This document shows, one piece after another, positions 7,972 to 11,034 of a stretch of DNA of 11,034 nucleotides. Under the pieces are notes generated by a model that searched no databases, was not told where the DNA came from, and worked only from the letters and a program-made list of their open reading frames with translations. A program made the translations under genes and the position numbers. How positions within the stretch are numbered: the stretch's first letter is position 1; each line of letters begins with the position of its first letter. Origin of the DNA: JBGPIT01 sp041485125 (GTDB lineage Bacteria; Desulfobacterota; Binatia; UTPRO1); the NCBI GenBank assembly GCA_041485125.1, contig JBGPIT010000149.1, positions 1-11,034 on the forward strand, in the 5' to 3' direction.

Positions 7972-8826
7972 CTATGCGGACGGGCTCGGCTCGAGCTGCT
8001 GGATGCGGTCGATCACCTGATCCATCAGCCAACCGGGCGTGGACGCGCCGGCGGTGACGCCGATGTTCTCGACGCCGCGCACCCAGCTCGGATCGAGCTC
8101 CGATGCTTCCTCGATGTGGTACGCGGTCGCGCCTTCCTCGCGGCATACCTCGGCGAGGTGACGCGTGTTCGAGCTGTTCTTGCCGCCGACGACGATGACG
8201 ACCTCGACGTCGCGCGCGAGCTCGCGTGCCGCCTCCTGGCGCTCGATCGTCGGGTTGCAGATGGTGTTGAAGATCTTCACCTCTTTGCAGCGCGGCGCGA
8301 GGTTCGCGAGCAAGGCGGCGAGGAGCTCGGTCTCTTGCGTGGTCTGCACCACGACGCCGACGCGCTTCGGCAGGTGCACCTTCTCGACGTCCTCGGGATG
8401 CTCGATCACCGTCGCTTTGCCGCCGGCGTGACCGATCGTGCCGATCACCTCGGGATGCTTGGGGTTGCCGAAGATCACGAGGTGGTAGCCTTCCTGGACC
8501 AGCTGCTTCGCCTTGTTCTGCACCAGCGTCACCAGCGGACAGGTGGCGTCGACGACGTTCAAGCCTTTGCCGCGTGCTTGCTCGTACGTCTCCGGCGGGA
8601 CGCCGTGGGTACGGATGATCACCGTACCTTCGACCATCTCGTCGAGACCGTTGACGGACTGCACACCCTGCTCGGCGAGCGACTGCACCACCTGCGGATT
8701 GTGGATGATCGGTCCCAGGGTCCGAACGGTCTCACCTGGATGCTGCGCGGCGGTCTCCGTCACGATGTCGAGGGCACGCTCGACGCCCCAGCAATAGCCT
8801 GCGTGTACCGCTTTCCGTATCTTCAT
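7972..8826 (-). CDS. ispH: 4-hydroxy-3-methylbut-2-enyl diphosphate reductase
   Basis: Last enzyme of the MEP (deoxyxylulose phosphate) pathway. This cytoplasmic iron-sulfur enzyme reduces HMBPP to IPP and DMAPP, the isoprenoid building blocks. The 284-aa frame has the three cluster cysteines: Cys12 in AGYCWGV, Cys96 in VDATCPLV and Cys190 in FNTICNPT. Conserved substrate contacts are His42 (GPIIHNP), His74 (RTHGV), His124 and Glu126 (GNPKHPEV), the QTTQ loop (161-164) and Ser262 (AGASTP). Two in-frame ATGs compete, at 8832 and 8826. I chose 8826: GAGG lies seven bases ahead of it, it makes an ATGA overlap with the moaD-moaE stop, and it places Cys12 and Cys96 at the same numbers as in E. coli IspH. 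It is co-oriented with and coupled to Moco genes, with which it has no known direct biochemical link. All key residues are intact. Confidence 0.97.
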   Translation of the reverse strand: MKIRKAVHAGYCWGVERALDIVTETAAQHPGETVRTLGPIIHNPQVVQSLAEQGVQSVNGLDEMVEGTVIIRTHGVPPETYEQARGKGLNVVDATCPLVTLVQNKAKQLVQEGYHLVIFGNPKHPEVIGTIGHAGGKATVIEHPEDVEKVHLPKRVGVVVQTTQETELLAALLANLAPRCKEVKIFNTICNPTIERQEAARELARDVEVVIVVGGKNSSNTRHLAEVCREEGATAYHIEEASELDPSWVRGVENIGVTAGASTPGWLMDQVIDRIQQLEPSPSA

Positions 8827-9521
8827 CCGCATCCCTCGCGTTCAGCCGTCATGTGGTGGCCACCGCAGGCGCCGATCCACACCTCGCCGCCCTGATAGTG
8901 TTCCTTCTTCCAGATCGGGACGGTCGCCTTCAAGCGATCGATGCCGAAACGGCATGCCGCGAACGCCGCATCGCGATGCGCTGCCGAGACCGCGACGGCG
9001 ACGCTCGCCTCACCGATCGGCACGACCCCAAGGCGATGGACCATCGCCACCCGTGTCACCGGCCAGCGGGTCTCGATCTCGTGTCCGATCTGCGTCATCT
9101 CGGTAATCGCCATTTCGCGGTATGCCTCGTACTCGAGCCGCAGGACCACGCGCCCGTCGTTGTGGTCGCGTGTGGTGCCGACAAAAAGGACCGTGCCGCC
9201 CGCGCTCGGATCCGCAACCGCGGACAGCAGCGCGGCGGTATCGATGGCATCGTCGCTGATTTGGTACATCGGCACCAACCCCGCACCGCCGCTCACGGGG
9301 GGGATCAAAGCAAGCTCGTCATTCTCGTGAAGCAGGTATGGGTTGTCAACGTATACGCGATTGACGGCGATGCGCAGCCGCTCGCCGGCAAGTGTCTCGA
9401 ATCGCTCGCAAAGCACGTCCAACGCGTCGGCCACGGAACCGCCGTCGGCAACGTCGATCTCGAGCTCGGAGACACCGTAGCGTTCGCGTAAGTACGCGAA
9501 CAGGAGCACGCGCACGGTCAT
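8823..9521 (-). CDS. Fused molybdopterin synthase, MoaD-MoaE
   Basis: One 232-aa chain joins both subunits of molybdopterin synthase, which inserts two sulfurs into cyclic pyranopterin monophosphate to make molybdopterin. Residues 1-79 are MoaD-like (VLLFAYLRERYG, then ALIPPVSGG), ending in the diglycine Gly78-Gly79 that is normally the free C-terminus and carries the thiocarboxylate. After a short linker (AGLVP), residues 85-232 are MoaE-like: VLFVGTTRDHNDGR (111-124), HRLG (162-165), AHRDAAFAACRFGID (181-195), catalytic-type Lys198 in DRLKATVPIW and Lys205-Lys206 in PIWKKEHY. There is no stop or frameshift between the halves. M. tuberculosis MoaX is a known fusion of the same order that must be cleaved after the diglycine to work; the same may be true here. 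ATG 9521 overlaps the upstream moaB-type stop as ATGA; the stop overlaps the ispH start. Confidence 0.93.
   Translation of the reverse strand: MTVRVLLFAYLRERYGVSELEIDVADGGSVADALDVLCERFETLAGERLRIAVNRVYVDNPYLLHENDELALIPPVSGGAGLVPMYQISDDAIDTAALLSAVADPSAGGTVLFVGTTRDHNDGRVVLRLEYEAYREMAITEMTQIGHEIETRWPVTRVAMVHRLGVVPIGEASVAVAVSAAHRDAAFAACRFGIDRLKATVPIWKKEHYQGGEVWIGACGGHHMTAEREGCG
8833..8837 (-). promoter_or_regulatory. Ribosome binding site deciding the ispH start
   Basis: The minus strand reads GAGGG directly before the ATG at 8832, too close to serve it. It lies seven bases (from GAGG) before the ATG at 8826, the usual spacing. This favours 8826 as the ispH start. Confidence 0.6.
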
Positions 9522-10015
9522 CGCCGCTCCAACAAGGCCGCGACGTGCCCGAGCACCGGCACGAGCAGGCGCTCGATCGCGAGACGGCAGGCCGCGGGTG
9601 AGCCGGGAAGCGCCGCGACAAATCTACCGTTGATCACCCCCGCGGCGGCGCGGCTCAAGATCGCGGCCGGTCCGATCTCGGCGAAGCTGAGGGACCGAAA
9701 TATCTCGCCAAATCCCGGCAACTCCTTGGTCCAGAGGTCGCTCAGGCTTTCGAGGGTGACGTCGCGGGCGCCGATCCCAGTGCCGCCCGTGAGCACGACC
9801 GCCGTCACGTCGTCCCGCGTGGTCGCAACCTCGAGGGCGCTACGGATCGCCTGGGCGTCGTCGGCGACGACCTCGGACCAGTGAACCCGATGACCGGCGG
9901 CTTCGAGGGCGGTGCGGATCAGCTGACCGCTCCCGTCGTTGGAGGCCGTGCGGGTATCGCTGACGGTCACGATCGCGCAGCCGATCGAGGCGGTGTCATG
10001 GTCGTGATGGCCCAC
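9518..10015 (-). CDS. moaB: Molybdenum cofactor biosynthesis protein, MoaB/MogA family
   Basis: A 165-aa single-domain MoCF-biosynthesis protein (MoaB/MogA fold). Family members bind molybdopterin, and MogA-type enzymes adenylylate it before metal insertion by MoeA; some MoaB proteins do this job in organisms lacking MogA. Motifs are VTVSDTR (16-22), the pterin/phosphate loop LTGGTGIGARDVTLE (75-89, with Asp85 typical of the family), SRAAAGVING (121-130) and LPGSPAA (136-142). The N-terminus carries a small His/Asp stretch (GHHDHD, 2-7). The start is GTG 10015; an in-frame stop lies eight codons upstream (10039-10037), and no ATG, GTG or TTG intervenes. No clear Shine-Dalgarno is visible. Whether it should be named moaB or mogA needs a tree. 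Its stop overlaps the moaD-moaE start. Confidence 0.92.
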   Translation of the reverse strand: MGHHDHDTASIGCAIVTVSDTRTASNDGSGQLIRTALEAAGHRVHWSEVVADDAQAIRSALEVATTRDDVTAVVLTGGTGIGARDVTLESLSDLWTKELPGFGEIFRSLSFAEIGPAAILSRAAAGVINGRFVAALPGSPAACRLAIERLLVPVLGHVAALLERR

Positions 10016-10041
10016 GCGACCGCAGTACCGGACTCGTCAGC

Positions 10042-10136
10042 CTGGGCAAAGAGCCCGGCCACTGTGCGGATACTTGGCGCTAGCGGATTTTCGGGGAAAG
10101 CCCCTCTGGGGGCAGCGTCTCCGGGTGCCGTGTCCG
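10042..10136 (+). promoter_or_regulatory. Candidate structured RNA leader, plus strand, class unknown
   Basis: Helix A: CTGGGC (10042-10047) pairs with GCCCGG (10053-10058) around an AAAGA loop. Helix B: CGGATAC (10067-10073) pairs with GTGTCCG (10130-10136). After a TT bulge it continues as GGCGC (10076-10080) with GTGCC (10125-10129), then CGGA (10084-10087) with TCCG (10120-10123). Inside, GGGG (10093-10096) and GGGG (10109-10112) compete for the same CCCC (10101-10104), a switch-like arrangement. Helix A and both parts of helix B each contain one G-U pair that works only if the RNA is the plus strand; on the minus strand they become A-C mismatches. A strong Shine-Dalgarno follows on the same strand. 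I do not recognise a known riboswitch. Folding is by eye, and no promoter was found ahead of it. Confidence 0.35.
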
Positions 10137-10146
10137 AAGCCGCCGC

Positions 10147-10164
10147 CCTTCAGAGAGAAGGAGG
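10147..10164 (+). promoter_or_regulatory. Strong Shine-Dalgarno partly paired in a hairpin
   Basis: AAGGAGG (10158-10164) is a full match to the anti-Shine-Dalgarno and lies seven bases before ATG 10172. Its first half is paired in a small hairpin: CCTTC (10147-10151), loop AGAGA, GAAGG (10157-10161). Such pairing could lower or gate translation. It is the best ribosome binding site in the window, yet it serves only a 10-codon ORF. Confidence 0.4.
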
Positions 10165-10171
10165 ATAAGCC

Positions 10172-10204
10172 ATGAGGCACTCGGTGTTCTTGAAAAGGCA
10201 TTGA
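10172..10204 (+). CDS. Possible 10-codon leader peptide
   Basis: ATG 10172 to TGA 10202-10204 encodes MRHSVFLKRH. The reason to list it is the near-perfect Shine-Dalgarno seven bases upstream and the structured sequence ahead of that. The stop codon lies at the base and loop of a hairpin (GGCATT 10197-10202, AATGCC 10207-10212). The peptide has no run of one amino acid, as an attenuator peptide would, although three of ten residues are basic besides two histidines. It could instead be the 5' remnant of a lost gene. A second plus-strand ATG follows at 10208, but its frame has low third-position GC and runs antisense into the response regulator. Confidence 0.25.
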   Translation: MRHSVFLKRH

Positions 10205-10213
10205 GGAATGCCC
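10193..10213 (-). terminator. Weak intrinsic terminator-like hairpin, minus strand
   Basis: On the minus strand GGCATT, loop CCTC, then AATGCC form a six-base-pair hairpin, followed at once by TTTT (10196-10193). It would stop transcripts coming from the response regulator, about 200 bases after its stop codon. The stem is short and the T-run has only four bases, so strength is doubtful. On the plus strand the same hairpin has no T-run. Confidence 0.35.
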
Positions 10214-10238
10214 GAACACACCTCCCCACGACGCCTTC

Positions 10239-10267
10239 GTTATTTCTCGCCCTCAAAGGTATGTAAA
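10239..10267 (-). promoter_or_regulatory. Possible minus-strand promoter between regulator and Moco cluster
   Basis: The minus strand has TTTACA (10267-10262, five of six to the -35 consensus), a 17-bp spacer and AATAAC (10244-10239, four of six to the -10 but lacking its first T). Start would be near 10232. It could serve the moaB cluster with a leader of more than 200 bases, but a terminator-like hairpin lies about 20 to 40 bases after that start. Confidence 0.25.
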
Positions 10268-10276
10268 GACATCCAG

Positions 10277-10305
10277 TTCCCTACCCGGTGGGGAAAAATT
10301 CCCTA
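10277..10305. promoter_or_regulatory. Candidate transcription-factor site: direct and inverted repeats
   Basis: TTCCCTA occurs twice in the same direction, at 10277-10283 and 10299-10305, exactly 22 bases apart, close to two helical turns. The second copy is also half of a perfect inverted repeat, GGGAA-AAA-TTCCC (10291-10303), and TACCC (10282-10286) lies between. NarL-type regulators bind short heptamer repeats of TACYYMT style, so the response regulator next door is a candidate binder. Relative to the possible minus-strand promoter at 10239-10267 the repeats lie just upstream of the -35 box, an activator position. Pattern-based inference. Confidence 0.35.
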
Positions 10306-10416
10306 TTTGGATTCGTACCATGCGCTCATACGTAGGAACGGACGTGGCAGACGACTCAATCTGATACAGCGGCTGCCGAAGTGCCCTGGCAGTGCCTGTG
10401 CGCAATCGCAAGGCGT

Positions 10417-11034
10417 CTATTCAGAAGCCGGAGTCAGGCCTTCGCGGAGCGCGAACTTGACCAGCTCCGCCGTTCGCCGGCAGTGGAGTTTCTGCATGAG
10501 ACGGTCGCGGTGCTGGCCGACGGTCTTCGGACTGATCTTCAACGCCGAGGCGATCTCTTTGTAGCTGTTGCCCTCCGCGATCAGCTGCAAGACCTCCTTC
10601 TCGCGCGGCGTCAGGACCGACACCTTCTCCGCTTTCGCTGCCCGACTGGTCTCGAGGTAGCCCTCGACGATCATCCGCGAGACCGGACCGCTGAAATAGC
10701 TGCCACCGTTGCGGACGCTCTCGAGCGCGGCGACCAGCTCGCTGCCGGCGACGCTCTTCAGGAGGTAGCCCTGTGCGCCCGACTCGAGCGCTTGGCGGAC
10801 GTAGGACTCCAAGAGGTGCATCGACAGCATGACCACTTGCGTGTTGGGAAAGCGCTGGCGGATCTGGCGGGTCGCCTCGATGCCGTTCAACCCCTTCATG
10901 GCGATGTCCATGACGACGATGTCGGGATGGAGCTCCTCGACGATCGTCACCGCGGTCCGGCCGTCCTCCGCTTCGCCGATGACTTGGAAGCCGCCGTGCT
11001 TCTCGAGCAAGGTGCGCAGGCCCTGGCGAAAGAG
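10417..11034 (-). CDS. NarL/FixJ-family two-component response regulator (5' end beyond window)
   Basis: DNA-binding response regulator, phosphorylated by an unseen histidine kinase. The frame is open through the window edge, showing 205 residues that begin LFRQGLRTLLEKHGGFQVIG. The first receiver strand and its acidic pair, roughly the first 15 to 20 residues, are missing. The phospho-acceptor is Asp43 of the visible part (IVVMDIAMKGLNG), the switch serine is Ser71 (VVMLSMH), and the conserved lysine is Lys93 (GYLLKS). The LuxR/GerE helix-turn-helix starts near residue 141: LTPREKEVLQLIAEGNSYKE, then IASALKISPKTVGQHRDRLM, ending EGLTPASE. The in-window TTG at 11010 is not the start, because conserved receiver sequence continues upstream. 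It lies upstream of the Moco cluster on the same strand with a 401-bp gap. Signal and target genes are unknown; a repeat at 10277-10305 is a possible target site. Confidence 0.95.
   Translation of the reverse strand, partial: LFRQGLRTLLEKHGGFQVIGEAEDGRTAVTIVEELHPDIVVMDIAMKGLNGIEATRQIRQRFPNTQVVMLSMHLLESYVRQALESGAQGYLLKSVAGSELVAALESVRNGGSYFSGPVSRMIVEGYLETSRAAKAEKVSVLTPREKEVLQLIAEGNSYKEIASALKISPKTVGQHRDRLMQKLHCRRTAELVKFALREGLTPASE

Larger units (their letters stand above)
10016..10416. other. 400-bp intergenic region with regulatory and RNA-like structure
   Basis: No convincing protein gene of normal size lies between the response-regulator stop and the moaB-type start. From low to high coordinates I see: hairpin and long stem elements (10042-10136); a Shine-Dalgarno partly paired in a hairpin (10147-10164) with a 10-codon plus-strand ORF (10172-10204); a minus-strand terminator-like hairpin (10193-10213); a weak minus-strand promoter (10239-10267); and a repeat with inverted symmetry (10277-10305). 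The part from about 10240 to 10320 is visibly less GC-rich than the genes. From 10306 to 10416 I see nothing further that I can support. No good promoter for the moaB cluster is evident close to its start. Confidence 0.7.

Noticed and set aside
7913..8146. 77-codon minus-strand ORF inside the ispH 3' end
   Set aside because: It is an alternative frame of ispH, very Arg/His-rich, and runs past the ispH stop into the promoter gap.
10059..10136. Partial likeness to the 3' half of a cobalamin riboswitch (GCCACTG followed by GGGGAAAG)
   Set aside because: The CCCGCAACTGT core and the B12 box resembling AGCCAGGAGACC are absent, and the helices do not follow that architecture.
10016..10231. Molybdenum-cofactor riboswitch in front of the moaB-type gene
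   Set aside because: The position is attractive, but I could not match the Moco RNA consensus on the minus strand, and the G-U pairs of the visible helices point to the plus strand instead. An Infernal scan would settle it.
10387..10401. Sigma54-like -24/-12 element on the plus strand (GG, ten bases, GC)
   Set aside because: It would drive antisense transcription into the response regulator, no enhancer-type regulator is nearby, and a match of this quality is expected by chance in GC-rich DNA.
10208..10564. 118-codon plus-strand ORF after the tiny ORF
   Set aside because: The codons have low third-position GC unlike all real genes here, the last third is antisense to the response regulator, the ATG lacks proper Shine-Dalgarno spacing, and no domain is recognisable.

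Overview
The window is GC-rich DNA, about two thirds G+C by eye, with strong third-position GC in the real genes. Every confident gene lies on the minus strand, so transcription runs from high to low coordinates. The gene set includes lipoproteins with lipoboxes, a LolA/LolB-fold-like DUF4292 lipoprotein, the deuterolysis-pathway enzyme IspH, and Moco genes. This fits a Gram-negative bacterium, most like the GC-rich lineages once grouped as Deltaproteobacteria (Myxococcota, Desulfobacterota, Binatota-like). That placement is an inference from protein style. No rRNA or other marker is present to fix it. I see no tRNA, rRNA, insertion sequence, CRISPR array or attachment site.

Layout in the direction of transcription. 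(1) 11034-10417: the 3' part of a NarL/FixJ-type response regulator whose receiver is cut by the window edge. (2) 10416-10016: about 400 bp without a convincing protein gene, of lower GC in part. It holds a candidate regulator-binding repeat, a weak minus-strand promoter, a weak minus-strand terminator, and an apparently plus-strand structured leader with a near-perfect Shine-Dalgarno and a 10-codon ORF. (3) 10015-7972: a coupled cluster of a MoaB/MogA-type protein, a fused MoaD-MoaE molybdopterin synthase, and IspH; each junction is a 4-base ATGA overlap. (4) A 97-bp gap with a good sigma70-like promoter. (5) 7874-1: a long operon of a TPR lipoprotein, a DUF4292/LolB-like lipoprotein, a family-5 extracytoplasmic solute-binding lipoprotein, two Opp/Dpp permeases (B, C), and two Opp/Dpp ATPases (D, and F cut by the window edge).

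How the genes work together. The last five genes form a complete di/oligopeptide-type ABC importer: binding protein, two membrane subunits, two ATPases. The tight overlaps with the TPR and DUF4292 lipoproteins suggest that envelope proteins and peptide uptake are made from one message. The Moco genes cover the molybdopterin synthase and MPT-adenylylation-like steps only; moaA, moaC, moeA and moeB are not in the window. IspH makes the isoprenoid precursors IPP and DMAPP and may simply share transcription with them.

The most unusual content is the 10016-10416 intergenic region. Several helices there are compatible with RNA only when read on the plus strand, opposite to all genes. The fused MoaD-MoaE, with its thiocarboxylate-forming diglycine buried in the middle of the chain, is the second.
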